This document shows, piece by piece, positions 36,085-44,772 of a DNA stretch of 64,000 nucleotides. The DNA is from Arthrobacter sulfonylureivorans (GTDB taxonomy: Bacteria; Actinomycetota; Actinomycetes; Actinomycetales; Micrococcaceae): contig RJAE01000015.1 in the NCBI GenBank assembly GCA_004000035.1, forward strand, positions 1 through 64,000. Reading direction: 5' to 3'. The position numbers and the translations under genes were made by a program. How positions within the stretch are numbered: the first letter of the stretch is position 1; every line of letters starts with the position of its first letter. Below the pieces are notes generated by a model, which made no database searches, was not told the origin of the DNA, and saw only the letters and a list, made by a program, of their open reading frames with translations.

Positions 36085-36151
36085 CCACTATCCGGGATGC
36101 TGCCCGGTGTGGCGCCCACTATCCGGGATGCTGCCCAGTGTGGCGCCCACC
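36077..36151. repeat. Tandem repeat, 31-base unit, about 2.4 copies
   Basis: Units start at 36077, 36108 and 36139, each beginning TGTGGCGCCCAC. The first two are identical except for one base near the end; the third is partial. It looks like local duplication of the right end of the inverted-repeat element. It is 17 bases from the OCD stop. Confidence 0.85.
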
Positions 36152-36167
36152 TTCAACCCGCGCAAAC

Positions 36168-37133
36168 CTACTGCCCCGGCCGGCCCTCCTCGTACACCAC
36201 GGCGGCCGTGACCAGGTCTTCCCAGGCCATGCCCACGCCGGTGTACAGGCAGCAGGTGCGCGGCCGCCGGACCAGTTTGCCTTCCATCAGGTCGCGCAGG
36301 TTGGGCGGCTGGATCCGCTGCCACTCCTCCACGCTGCGCGCGGGGATCAGGTCGCCGCTCTCCCGCCACGAGGAGGCGCGGCCTTCCACCACAATGTCGC
36401 TGCGCAGCACCAGCGCCGCATCCACCTCGCGGGCGTCCAGGCCGTGCTGTCCCACGGACGCGATGATCGCCCCGTCCTGGGGCAGCGTCCCGTCGAACAG
36501 CGGCTCCGGCGAGGACGTCACGCAGAGTACGACGTCGGCGCCCGCCACTGCGGCGTCCGGCTCACCGGTTGCGTCGGTCACCTCGATCCCCTCGGCGGCC
36601 AGCACGGCCACCAGTTCCGCCACCCGGTGCGGACGCTGGCCGACCACGGCGAAGCTGGCGTTGGCGAACACGGCCCGGGCGGCGCGGATGTGGTTCAGTG
36701 CCTGCACGCCGGCACCGAAGACCAGCACCTGCGGAGCGTTTCCGAAACCTTCGCCGTCCGGCGCCGCCGCAGCGATGTTCTTCACCGCGGCCAAGGTGGT
36801 GGCCGGCGTGCGGATGGCAGTCAGTTCCGCGCCGTCCATGGTGGCCAGCGGGGCGAGCGTCTGGGCGTCGAACAAGACGTAGATGCCCTGGATCTTCTCC
36901 AGCCCGCGGGCCGGGTTCTTCGGCGCGATCGTCGCCACCTTCACCCCGCTGTAACGGCCGCCGCCCTCGGTGGGCATGATCAGGAATTCCCCGTCCGGCG
37001 CGGGGCTGAACAGCCGCGGGCTGTCCAGTTCCGGGTCAACGCCGGACAGCAGCCCCTCCTCGATGGCACGCACCGCCCGGCTGAACGGGACGGCCGAACG
37101 CACGGCACCGGCGTCGAAATAGGGAATGGTCAC
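36168..37133 (-). CDS. Ornithine cyclodeaminase/mu-crystallin family protein
   Basis: The 321-residue protein has the family Rossmann fold with VLVFGAGVQALNHIRAA near residue 140, and the substrate-side blocks EFLIMPTEGGGRYSGVKVATIAPKNP split across residues 55-80, including the conserved Lys. Members bind NAD(P) and act as ornithine cyclodeaminase, alanine dehydrogenase, or ketimine reductase. The PRDT-type catalytic Asp region reads VLCVTSSPEPLFDG. The GTG at 37133 follows AAAGGAG. It is divergent from the mobA-like gene across a 333-base regulatory gap. The exact reaction is not fixed. Confidence 0.8.
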   Translation of the reverse strand: MTIPYFDAGAVRSAVPFSRAVRAIEEGLLSGVDPELDSPRLFSPAPDGEFLIMPTEGGGRYSGVKVATIAPKNPARGLEKIQGIYVLFDAQTLAPLATMDGAELTAIRTPATTLAAVKNIAAAAPDGEGFGNAPQVLVFGAGVQALNHIRAARAVFANASFAVVGQRPHRVAELVAVLAAEGIEVTDATGEPDAAVAGADVVLCVTSSPEPLFDGTLPQDGAIIASVGQHGLDAREVDAALVLRSDIVVEGRASSWRESGDLIPARSVEEWQRIQPPNLRDLMEGKLVRRPRTCCLYTGVGMAWEDLVTAAVVYEEGRPGQ

Positions 37134-37343
37134 AGGAACGGCTCCTTTAGCGGCGTTTGATGGACTCCGAAAGTCTGCACAGTAGCTGGTTGCCGGAGTC
37201 CTCATGGTTGGCCGGAGTCTACGTTTAACCTCCCGCAATTTCAGCATTCATGCCCGGGAGCACGCCACATGCTCCGCCCAAGACCCGGCACCTGAACACT
37301 TTTTTAGCCGCCCTGCTGGATCACGCACTGTTACTTGAATTAC

Positions 37344-37373
37344 TTGTTAGCTGCGTCATGTTTGTCGTAGAGT
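37344..37373 (+). promoter_or_regulatory. Predicted promoter of the mobA-like gene
   Basis: TTGTTA at 37344-37349 and TAGAGT at 37368-37373 with an 18-base spacer. The 37134-37466 gap holds this promoter and the half-site cluster at 37402-37425, with no other gene. Confidence 0.35.
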
Positions 37374-37401
37374 GACTAAACCGACCGGTTATTCAGTTAT
37401 C

Positions 37402-37425
37402 GAACCCGCTGTTCAAATATAGAAC
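37402..37425. promoter_or_regulatory. Three alternating GAAC/GTTC half-sites before the mobA-like gene
   Basis: GAAC at 37402, GTTC at 37411 and GAAC at 37422 lie 9 and 11 bases apart just downstream of the predicted -10. A three-half-site layout recalls IclR-family PobR/PcaU operators, so the IclR protein at 32392 or one elsewhere may bind here. Confidence 0.4.
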
Positions 37426-37466
37426 ACAGGCCAGCCGCAAACGGCACAACGAAGTGAGGACATCCC

Positions 37467-39365
37467 GTGCAGTTCCACCACCACGGCTACGTATCAGGCG
37501 ACCCGCGTGTCAAGCCCGCCGCCGGCGTCGGCATCAACCGCCCCGAGGAGCTTCCCGACGAGGTGGACGTGCTCATCGTGGGCTCCGGACCTGCCGGCAT
37601 GCTCGCCGCGGCCCAGCTCGCCCAGTTCCCGAACATCACCACCCGTCTGGTGGAGCGCCGCGATGGCCGACTGGTGCTGGGACAGGCCGACGGCATCCAG
37701 GCCCGCAGCGTGGAAACCTTCCAGGCCTTCGGCTTCGCCGAGCAGATCACTGCAGAGGCATTCTGGCTCACCGAAATGAACTTCTGGCGCCCGGACACCG
37801 AGAACCCCACGCACATTGTCCGCGGCGGCCGCGCCGTCGACGACGAGATGGGTATCAGCGAGTTCCCGCACCTGATTGTCAACCAGGCCCGCGTGCTGGA
37901 CTACTTCGCCGACGTGGCCGCCAACTCCCCCAGCCGCCTGACGCCTGACTACGGCTGGGAATTCAAGACCCTTGAGGTGGCCGACGAGGGCGAGTACCCG
38001 GTCAAGGTCACGCTGATCCGCAGCGCCGGCCCGGATGAAGGCACCGAGCGCATCGTCCACGCCAAGTACGTGGTGGGCTGCGACGGCGCCCGCAGCAAGG
38101 TCCGCGCCTCGATCGGCAGCACCCTCGCCGGCGACAGCGCCAACCACGCCTGGGGCGTCATGGACGTACTGGCGAACACCGACTTCCCGGACATCCGCAC
38201 CAAGTGCGCCATCCAGTCGCACGACGGCGGCTCCATCCTGCTGATCCCGCGCGAAGGCGGCTACCTGTTCCGCATGTACGTGGACCTCGGCGTGGTCCCC
38301 GACGACGACAACGGCAAGATCCGCCAGACCACCATCGAGCAGATCATCGCCAAGGCCAACGAAATCATGACCCCGTACACGGTGGACGTGCGCAGCGTTG
38401 CCTGGCACAGCGTGTACGAGGTGGGCCACCGCCTCACCGACCGGTTCGATGACCTGCTGCCCGAGGCCGTGGGCACCCGCACCCCGCGCGTCTTCATCAC
38501 CGGCGACGCCTGCCACACGCACAGCGCGAAGGCCGGCCAGGGCATGAACGTCTCCATGCAGGACGGCTTCAACATCGCCTGGAAGCTGGGCCACGTGCTG
38601 GAGGGCCGCAGCCCGGAGAGCCTGCTCTCCACCTACTCCGCCGAGCGCCAGGTTGTGGCGAAGAACCTCATCGACTTCGACAAGGAATGGTCGACGATGA
38701 TGGCGAAGAAGCCCGAGGAGTTCGCCGATCCGTCGGAGCTCGAGGACTTCTACGTGCGCACCGCCGAGTTCCCGGCCGGCTTCATGACCGAGTACTCACA
38801 GTCGATCCTGACGGGCGCGCGCGGCCACCAGGACCTGGCCACCGGCTTCACCGTCGGCAAGCGCTTCAAGTCCGCCAAGGTCTCCCGCGTCTGCGACACC
38901 AACCCGCTGCACCTGGGCCACCTCGCCGAGGCCGACGGCCGCTGGCGCATCTACGTCTTCGCCGACCAGGCCACGGCCGGCGAGTCCACGGCTGTGGCGA
39001 ACCTGGCCGAGTGGCTGGCCACCGCGCAGGACTCGCCGCTGGCCGCCACCCCGGAGGGCGCTGACCTCGATGCCTGGTTCGATGTGAAGGTCATCTACCA
39101 GCAGAACCACGAGGACGTCGACATCAACGCCGTGCCCGCCGTGTTCAAGCCGCAGGTCGGCCCGTTCCAGCTGACCAACCTGGAGAAGGTCTTCGGCACC
39201 GCCAAGGACGAGGACATCTTCGACGTCCGCGGCCTCTCCCGCGACGGCGCCATCGTGGTGGTTCGCCCGGACCAGTACGTGGCGAACGTCCTGCCGCTGA
39301 CCGCGACGGCCGAACTGGCAGAGTTCTTCGCCCCCGTGCTGCCGGCCCGCCAGCCGCAGCACTAG
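37467..39365 (+). CDS. mobA: 3-hydroxybenzoate 4-monooxygenase-like flavoprotein
   Basis: The 632-residue protein is close in length (639) and remembered sequence to MobA of Comamonas. It opens with MQF, has the FAD motif VDVLIVGSGPAGM near residue 35, LGQADGIQARS, VVGCDGARSKVR near 205, and the GDACHTHSAKAGQGMN block near 350. The C-terminal thioredoxin-like domain ends with VVVRPDQYVANVLPL as in phenol-hydroxylase-type enzymes. MobA hydroxylates 3-hydroxybenzoate to protocatechuate with NADPH and O2. GTG 37467 is preceded by GAGGACATCCC. A phenol 2-monooxygenase function is the alternative. No ring-cleavage gene for protocatechuate adjoins it. Confidence 0.85.
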   Translation: MQFHHHGYVSGDPRVKPAAGVGINRPEELPDEVDVLIVGSGPAGMLAAAQLAQFPNITTRLVERRDGRLVLGQADGIQARSVETFQAFGFAEQITAEAFWLTEMNFWRPDTENPTHIVRGGRAVDDEMGISEFPHLIVNQARVLDYFADVAANSPSRLTPDYGWEFKTLEVADEGEYPVKVTLIRSAGPDEGTERIVHAKYVVGCDGARSKVRASIGSTLAGDSANHAWGVMDVLANTDFPDIRTKCAIQSHDGGSILLIPREGGYLFRMYVDLGVVPDDDNGKIRQTTIEQIIAKANEIMTPYTVDVRSVAWHSVYEVGHRLTDRFDDLLPEAVGTRTPRVFITGDACHTHSAKAGQGMNVSMQDGFNIAWKLGHVLEGRSPESLLSTYSAERQVVAKNLIDFDKEWSTMMAKKPEEFADPSELEDFYVRTAEFPAGFMTEYSQSILTGARGHQDLATGFTVGKRFKSAKVSRVCDTNPLHLGHLAEADGRWRIYVFADQATAGESTAVANLAEWLATAQDSPLAATPEGADLDAWFDVKVIYQQNHEDVDINAVPAVFKPQVGPFQLTNLEKVFGTAKDEDIFDVRGLSRDGAIVVVRPDQYVANVLPLTATAELAEFFAPVLPARQPQH

Positions 39366-39381
39366 CCAGCAGAAAAAGGGT

Positions 39382-39422
39382 GGACGACGGCGGTGTGCAC
39401 GCACCGTCGTCGTCCTCCTTTT
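39382..39422. terminator. Hairpin terminator after mobA
   Basis: Arms at 39382-39395 and 39402-39415 pair with one mismatch and are followed by TCCTTTT. It lies between the convergent mobA-like and GNAT genes. Confidence 0.75.
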
Positions 39423-39436
39423 AAAGCGCAAAACGG

Positions 39437-40009
39437 TCAGCGCAGGTCCAGCCGCATGAGGATGCGGGGAAACCCGTTCAGCACCGAGTCTGTGTCAGCC
39501 GCTTTGCTGAAGCCGGCCTGCTCAAAGAGTCTCCGGGTGCCCACATAAGCCATGGTGAGATCGACCTTTTCGCCCTGGTTGTCCACCGGGTAACCCTCGA
39601 TGGCGGGGGCGCCGTACCCGCGCGCGAACTCAACCGCGCCGGCCAGCAACTGGTGCGAGATGCCCTGGCCGCGGTGCCCGGGCCGCACCCGGATGCACCA
39701 CACCGACCACACGTCGGCGTCGTCCACCTGCGGAATTTTCCGGCTGGTGGCAAAGCTGGTGTCGGCCCGAGGGTGCACCGCTGCCCAGCCCACCACTTCG
39801 CCGCCGTCGTAGGCGAGCACTCCGGGCGGCGGATCCTGCCGGCACAAACGCCGCACCATGTCGCCGCGCTCCGTCCCGCGCAAGGCAACGTTGTCTTTCG
39901 ACGGGAGGCGATAGCTCAGGCACCAACAGACATTCGCGTCGGCACGTTTCGGCCCGAGGACTGCCTTCACGTCCTCGAAGACCTCAGCTGGCCTGACTTC
40001 CACCGCCAT
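39437..40009 (-). CDS. GNAT-family N-acetyltransferase
   Basis: The 190-residue protein has the acetyl-CoA-binding motif A as VRPGHRGQGISHQLL near residue 115, and the late FEQAGFSKA segment of motif B. It transfers an acyl group to an amine of unknown identity. The N-terminal half contains CWCLSYRLP, seen in small actinobacterial GNATs. It ends 14 bases from a terminator and is read alone. The AlkD-like gene upstream is on the same strand, 107 bases away. Confidence 0.8.
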   Translation of the reverse strand: MAVEVRPAEVFEDVKAVLGPKRADANVCWCLSYRLPSKDNVALRGTERGDMVRRLCRQDPPPGVLAYDGGEVVGWAAVHPRADTSFATSRKIPQVDDADVWSVWCIRVRPGHRGQGISHQLLAGAVEFARGYGAPAIEGYPVDNQGEKVDLTMAYVGTRRLFEQAGFSKAADTDSVLNGFPRILMRLDLR

Positions 40010-40116
40010 GCACCCACACTGGCACCAACAGCCGGCCCCCGCAATGGACCCGGCCAGCGGACTGTCAGGGCTTCCGGTCAGCGTCTCCCGGTCGCGGCGG
40101 CATAGCTTCCGGGCGC

Positions 40117-40788
40117 TCAGGCCTTCGCCTGTCGGCTCACCATTTCGTTGATCCAGATGGGCGCGAACGGCGAGGTGCAGTTCGGCGGCGTGGGGTAGTC
40201 CTTCAGCACCTCGAGGCGTTCGCCGATGTCGAGTGCGCGGCTGCGGTGCTCGGCGTGCTCAATCCCGATCTGGGCCAAGGTGTGGTTCATCGCCCACTGC
40301 AGCCGGTCCGGAGCGTCCTTCATCTCCGCCTCCACAGTGTCCAGCAGCCCGGGCAGGTCCAGCCCCTCGGGCTTCTTCGCCACGCGTTCGGTGGTCAGCG
40401 CCCAGCCGGCGCTGGCGACCACCGGATCCGCGTCCGCGGTCCAGGCCACGCGCAGTTCTTCGGCGTGTGGGCTCTTCTTGACCACATAGTTCACCAGCCA
40501 GTCGTGCACCTTGGGAGCACGCGACTCGCGCAGCATGGCATCCAGTTCGTCGCGCTCGAATGCCTTCGGCCGGCAGATCAACAGCGCCAGCAGCCGCGCC
40601 GCTGTATCGCCCGTTGCCCAGAGTTCGCGCGACAGATCCTGCTGGGTCTTCAGCCGCTTCGCAACCGCCCGCAGCTTGCTCAGGTTCACGCCGTGGTCGT
40701 CGCCGCGCTTCTCATTCGCCTCGCGAACCCTCGGATCCTCAAGCGTGGCCAATTCGGCCATCACCTCGGCCACCGTCGTCTCTGACAT
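40117..40788 (-). CDS. AlkD-like HEAT-repeat protein (DNA alkylation repair family)
   Basis: The 223-residue all-helical protein has repeated helix pairs and the AlkD-type core HGVNLSKLRAVAKRLKTQ near residue 32, VHDWLVNYVVKK near 95 and LDTVEAEMKDAPDRLQWAMNHTLAQIG near 155. AlkD glycosylases excise alkylated purines by wrapping DNA in HEAT repeats; some members lack activity. The Trp and Asp implicated in catalysis may correspond to WTADAD near 117, but I cannot confirm this by eye. ATG 40788 follows GGGAGGG. The extension to 40809 lacks a site. Confidence 0.7.
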   Translation of the reverse strand: MSETTVAEVMAELATLEDPRVREANEKRGDDHGVNLSKLRAVAKRLKTQQDLSRELWATGDTAARLLALLICRPKAFERDELDAMLRESRAPKVHDWLVNYVVKKSPHAEELRVAWTADADPVVASAGWALTTERVAKKPEGLDLPGLLDTVEAEMKDAPDRLQWAMNHTLAQIGIEHAEHRSRALDIGERLEVLKDYPTPPNCTSPFAPIWINEMVSRQAKA

Positions 40789-40945
40789 CTCACCCTCCCG
40801 GTCAATCACGTCTAGGACTCAGCGTACTGGCGTCTGATGGGGAGTGCCCCATCGCCAAGGCCCCTGCTCTGAATGCCGATTGCGCGCGTGCGGCGAAGTG
40901 CAAAACCTCTGCTCCTTCAGCCGCGCATCGAAGTCCACGACGGCA

Positions 40946-41920
40946 TCAGCGCAGCCGGCGCCTTTCACCGATCCGATGCCCGCTGGTTCGGGCCGGTGAC
41001 TTCTTCCGCATCGCTAGCAGCCTCGCCAGCGCGTAACGGTCCACCGTTCCGGCCCTTTTCCCTTGCAGCAGCCAGTTGCCGATCATGTCGATGCCGGTCT
41101 GCACCCCGGTTACCGGGATGCCTGTTGGAGAAATCTGCTGCCCGGGAGTAAAGGTGATTTCGCCCGGCGCATTTGCGTGAACAATCACGTGGCAAGCGAC
41201 CTCGGCCGTTGCCTTGGCGGTCACCGCGTGCGTCTGTAGAACGTCCATGTTGATTCTCAGCCAGTTGAGTCCGCGCGGCCGGACGAAGGCAAGGTTGTCT
41301 CGGTCAGCCCACTGGTATTGCCCTGGTTTCCAGAACTTGGAGTCGATATAGACCACCCGGTCCCCATTGATGACTGCGTGGTCGATGTCCGCTACGTGGC
41401 TGCCCGGAAACCGCAGCCCGTGAAGGATCCGCGTACCCGGGATGGCCAGCAGCGTTTCCAGTGCCTGTGCCGTCCACCGCTCGCCTTCCACGCCTTTGGC
41501 GATGTCCTCCCGACGAAAACGCGACCACCCGGTGGTCAGTGCGTCGCCGGCCGCGCCGAAGACCAATTGCCGGGCAGTTGTCTTGGACACCGCCTTCCCC
41601 CAATATCGGCCAATGGCACCTAGGCCCAGCCAAAGAATCAGCACCAGTACGACGGCGACCGGCCAGGACGCGGGCGCGCGGCCGAACGCCGCACTCGCCA
41701 TCGCGCTTAGAAGACCCAGTGTCAGGGCGAGGCCCAGGAGCATCACCCCGATGATGACTAAGGCGCGCAGTGCGTTATAGCTGCGACCGATGCGTTCCGC
41801 TGCGGGCGTCGGCGCGGTCAACCACGACAGCTTGCTCGGATCGAATTCCATGAACGGCGAATACACCGTCTCGGCCGCCATCGGCCCCGGAGTGGCCCCC
41901 AACTTTCCAGGACGTTCCAT
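40946..41920 (-). CDS. Membrane-anchored NERD-domain nuclease-like protein
   Basis: The 324-residue protein has two membrane segments near residues 50-75 and 85-105, then a NERD domain: KGVEGERWTAQALE near 140, HVADIDHAVI near 180 and VVYIDSKFW near 195. The Glu, Asp and Asp-x-Lys order is that of PD-(D/E)XK nuclease-related folds, so a nucleic-acid-linked role is likely. The basic C terminus (ending RRRLR) would help binding. The ATG at 41920 has GGGGGAA before it; 41938 is an alternative GTG. It is divergent from nothing close and stands alone. Confidence 0.75.
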   Translation of the reverse strand: MERPGKLGATPGPMAAETVYSPFMEFDPSKLSWLTAPTPAAERIGRSYNALRALVIIGVMLLGLALTLGLLSAMASAAFGRAPASWPVAVVLVLILWLGLGAIGRYWGKAVSKTTARQLVFGAAGDALTTGWSRFRREDIAKGVEGERWTAQALETLLAIPGTRILHGLRFPGSHVADIDHAVINGDRVVYIDSKFWKPGQYQWADRDNLAFVRPRGLNWLRINMDVLQTHAVTAKATAEVACHVIVHANAPGEITFTPGQQISPTGIPVTGVQTGIDMIGNWLLQGKRAGTVDRYALARLLAMRKKSPARTSGHRIGERRRLR

Positions 41921-42083
41921 GCAGTTCCCCCAAACCACGTGAAGCAGAGTTCCTCAGTATGTCCCCTCCTGCTCAGGGCCGGCGATAAGTTCGGTAAAGA
42001 TTCCCCTAGCGACATCGAGGGGGCCTTCCACTTCCACACGGGGGCGGTCGAAAAGTGTCGTAGACCTATCCGTAGTGGTGGTC

Positions 42084-43148
42084 CTATGCTTCCCGGCTCA
42101 GTTCTTGGCCAAGTGCTTCCCGGTCCGCGGGCTGCCAGCCGAGCGCCGGTGCGATGTCCCGGGCTGCGACGGTCAGGATCCGGCGCACCACGCTGGCCGG
42201 ATAGTCGAAGGGCAACGCAATCACCAGCTCATCCGCTGCCGCGAGCGCCACGTCGTCGGCGAGCGCAGCGGCGACCTGCTCCCCGGAACCGGCGGCGACC
42301 CGGCCGAACTGGAACGGCAGGTCCGGGTTTCCGCCCTGGCGCTGCGCGTCGCGGTCCAGCAGCCACTGCAGCTCCGCCTGTTCCTGCTCATTGGTGTAAG
42401 GCGCAATCTGACGGCTCACCGACGCGTGCGAGCGCCAGCCGGTCGCCTTGGCATGTTCCGCCCGGTAGGCCTCGATGCACGCCTGCTGGGCCTCCTCGAA
42501 GCTGAGCGCGGTGACTTCGGTGTTGAGCGTGGAGAGCTGCAAGCCCAGCCCCTGCCGCCCGGTGCGTTCGGCGCTGGCCAGCGACCCTGCGCCGTAGGCG
42601 ATCCGGCCGCGCAGCCCGGGGCTGACCGGCTGGACCGGCAGCTCCGTGCCGGCCTTGGCGAACGGCACCTGCTCGTCGGCGACGGCCACGGTCCGGCCTT
42701 CCACCGCGTGCAGGAACCGCCGGACCCGCTCGTCCACCGCGGCGCGCAGGCTCCCGTCGATGGAGCCGTAGGCCTGCGAAAACGTCCCCTCGTTGTTGGA
42801 GTATCCGGAGCTCAGCCCCAGCTCCAGCCGGCCGCCAGTCAACAGATCCACGGTGCCCGCTTCCTCTGCCAGCCGGACGGGATCTTCGAAGCGGATGGGG
42901 GTGACCGACGTGCCCACCCGGATTCTGCTGGTCCGCTGCGCGGCCGCGGTTAGGAACGGCAGCGGCGCCGATACGTAGTGCTCCAGATGACGGTGCCGGA
43001 CGTAGCCCACGTCGTACCCCAGCTCCTCCGCCAGCTCGAAGAGCTCCAACCCTTCATCCAACCCGCGGGACCGGCCGCCGCCGATGCCCGAATGCTCAAC
43101 GAAGGCCAGAAATCCCAGGCGGAAAGGCTGCGGGTTGGTGGCGGTCAT
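42084..43148 (-). CDS. LLM-class flavin-dependent oxidoreductase
   Basis: The 354-residue protein is a bacterial-luciferase-like TIM barrel. It begins FRLGFLAFVEHSG, has LAEELGYDVGYVRHRHLE near residue 45, IRVGTSVTPIRFEDPVRLAEEAGTVDLLTGGRLELGLSSGY split across residues 80-125, and a C-terminal WQPADREALGQ helix. It would use FMNH2 or F420 and O2 to oxidise a small substrate; genus-level family calls include alkanal monooxygenase-like. AAAGGAT precedes the ATG at 43148. The wider frame to 43319 is less likely. Substrate unknown. Confidence 0.8.
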   Translation of the reverse strand: MTATNPQPFRLGFLAFVEHSGIGGGRSRGLDEGLELFELAEELGYDVGYVRHRHLEHYVSAPLPFLTAAAQRTSRIRVGTSVTPIRFEDPVRLAEEAGTVDLLTGGRLELGLSSGYSNNEGTFSQAYGSIDGSLRAAVDERVRRFLHAVEGRTVAVADEQVPFAKAGTELPVQPVSPGLRGRIAYGAGSLASAERTGRQGLGLQLSTLNTEVTALSFEEAQQACIEAYRAEHAKATGWRSHASVSRQIAPYTNEQEQAELQWLLDRDAQRQGGNPDLPFQFGRVAAGSGEQVAAALADDVALAAADELVIALPFDYPASVVRRILTVAARDIAPALGWQPADREALGQELSREA

Positions 43149-43321
43149 CGGTGGATCCTTTGCATGCTGGCTCGAAACGGGGCATCTCCAGTCAACCATC
43201 CGCGCGGCGTTCCCCGGGTGCCATCTCCGGTGGACGCACCATGCCGTATGGTCAAGGGTACGGAGCAAATCGTTGCTCCTGTTAAAGCGCAGCATTCTTC
43301 GCTGGCGCTGAGGAGGCACTC

Positions 43322-43456
43322 ATGGCCGACAAATCTCCCCGACAATCAGCATCCAAAAAATCGGGCAAGTCCATCAAGGAAAAGCGCAGCGACAAGAAGG
43401 CCAAGGCCGCCGGAGCAGCAGCCTCCGAGACGCTGACCACCATCAAGAAGCGCTGA
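43322..43456 (+). CDS. Lysine-rich small basic protein, 44 residues
   Basis: ATG 43322 follows GAGGAGG at ideal spacing and the frame runs 44 codons to TGA at 43454. The product begins MADKSPRQSASKKSGKS and ends ETLTTIKKR; 11 residues are Lys, giving a strongly basic, probably disordered peptide. Similar short proteins are common and unstudied in actinobacteria. It ends five bases before the next gene's TTG start, so the two are cotranscribed. It is too short for ordinary gene calling but has clear coding signs. Confidence 0.7.
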   Translation: MADKSPRQSASKKSGKSIKEKRSDKKAKAAGAAASETLTTIKKR

Positions 43457-43461
43457 GTCTT

Positions 43462-44604
43462 TTGACGCTGCTGTCGCTCGGAGTCCTGGCGACAACGCGC
43501 AAGGTCGATGAGCGCAGGCTGGCCCTCCATCCTGCGCACATCGAGCGCCTCGACGCCGACCTGCGCGGTCGGATCATTCTGGAACAGGGCTACGGCGAGC
43601 GCTTCGGCGCGTCCGACGCGCAGCTGGAGCAGCTGGTGGGACGGATCGCCCCGCGCCAGGAGCTCCTCGCAGCAGCGGATGTAGTGCTGCTGCCGAAGCC
43701 GCAGCCGGAAGACCTTGCCGAGTTCCGTGACGGCCAAATCCTCTGGGGTTGGCCTCACTGTGTTCAGGACCGGGCGATTACCCAGCTGGCCATCGACAAG
43801 CGGCTGACCCTGATCGCCTTCGAAGCGATGAACCACTGGGCTGCGGACGGCAGATTCGCACTCCACGTTTTCCACAAGAACAACGAGATGGCCGGCTACT
43901 GCTCGGTCTTGCATGCGCTGCAGCTGGCGGGATCCACCGGCGACTACGGCCGCCCGCTCAGCGCCGTCGTCATTGGCTTCGGCGCCACCGCCCGCGGCGC
44001 GGTCACGGCCCTGAACGCGCACGGCATCCATGACGTCCAGGTGCTGACCAACCGCGCGGCGGCCGCCGTGGGATCACCGATCCACTCCGCACGGATCACC
44101 CAGTTCGACCACGACGCTACTGCGCCGCATCTCAGCCACGTCATCACCGACGACGGACGGGTGCCGCTAGCCCCGTTCCTCGCCGAACGCGACATCGTGG
44201 TCAACTGCACGCTGCAAGACCCCAACAACCCGCTGATCTACCTGGACGAAGCGGATCTGGACGGCTTCCGGCCGGGCAGCCTGATTGTCGATGTGTCCTG
44301 CGATGAAGGCATGGGCTTCAGCTGGGCCAAGATGACCACCTTTGCCGAACCCACGTTCGAGGTCGGCGACCACGTGAGCTATTACGCCGTGGACCATTCG
44401 CCTTCCTACCTGTGGAATTCCGCGACCTGGGAGATCAGCACGGCGCTGATCCCGTTCCTGCGCACGGTCATGAGCGGACCCGGAAGCTGGAACGACGACG
44501 ACACGATCAGCCAGGCCATCGAAATCCGCGACGGCATCATCGCCAACCCGGCCGTCCTGGCGTTCCAGAACCGCTCGGCAGAGTATCCGCACGTAGCTGC
44601 CTGA
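43462..44604 (+). CDS. Alanine dehydrogenase/PNT-family oxidoreductase, N5-(carboxyethyl)ornithine synthase-like
   Basis: The 380-residue protein opens in the AlaDH style (RRLALHPAHIERLDADL, then IILEQGYGERFG), and its Rossmann core is AVVIGFGATARGAVTALN near residue 175. A late ISTALIPFLRTV segment closes the catalytic domain. The group reduces imines of pyruvate and amino acids; N5-(carboxyethyl)ornithine synthase is the nearest named relative by layout. HNNE and HHVFHKNNE-like residues suggest a substrate pocket. TTG 43462 starts it, five bases after the micro-protein stop. Confidence 0.7.
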   Translation: MTLLSLGVLATTRKVDERRLALHPAHIERLDADLRGRIILEQGYGERFGASDAQLEQLVGRIAPRQELLAAADVVLLPKPQPEDLAEFRDGQILWGWPHCVQDRAITQLAIDKRLTLIAFEAMNHWAADGRFALHVFHKNNEMAGYCSVLHALQLAGSTGDYGRPLSAVVIGFGATARGAVTALNAHGIHDVQVLTNRAAAAVGSPIHSARITQFDHDATAPHLSHVITDDGRVPLAPFLAERDIVVNCTLQDPNNPLIYLDEADLDGFRPGSLIVDVSCDEGMGFSWAKMTTFAEPTFEVGDHVSYYAVDHSPSYLWNSATWEISTALIPFLRTVMSGPGSWNDDDTISQAIEIRDGIIANPAVLAFQNRSAEYPHVAA

Positions 44605-44632
44605 GGCACGCAGCACTCACCACCGCAGAGGA

Positions 44633-44677
44633 AGGACGACGACGGCGCTTACCTGCCGTCGTCGTCCTCCTGTTTTT
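44633..44677 (+). terminator. Intrinsic terminator
   Basis: Perfect 14-base arms at 44633-44646 and 44655-44668 followed by CCTGTTTTT, 29 bases after the AlaDH-like stop. Confidence 0.85.
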
Positions 44678-44772
44678 GAGGTGCAGTTCGGCAAAGTCAC
44701 AGCAGAACCGGGCATCGATCCGGCCGGGCGTGCGTTGTTCCATGAGACATCACCGCACGAGAGCAGGGGACC

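Noticed and set aside
36077-36151. CRISPR array
   Set aside because: The 31-base units are contiguous with no spacers and there are only 2.4 copies; no cas genes are near.
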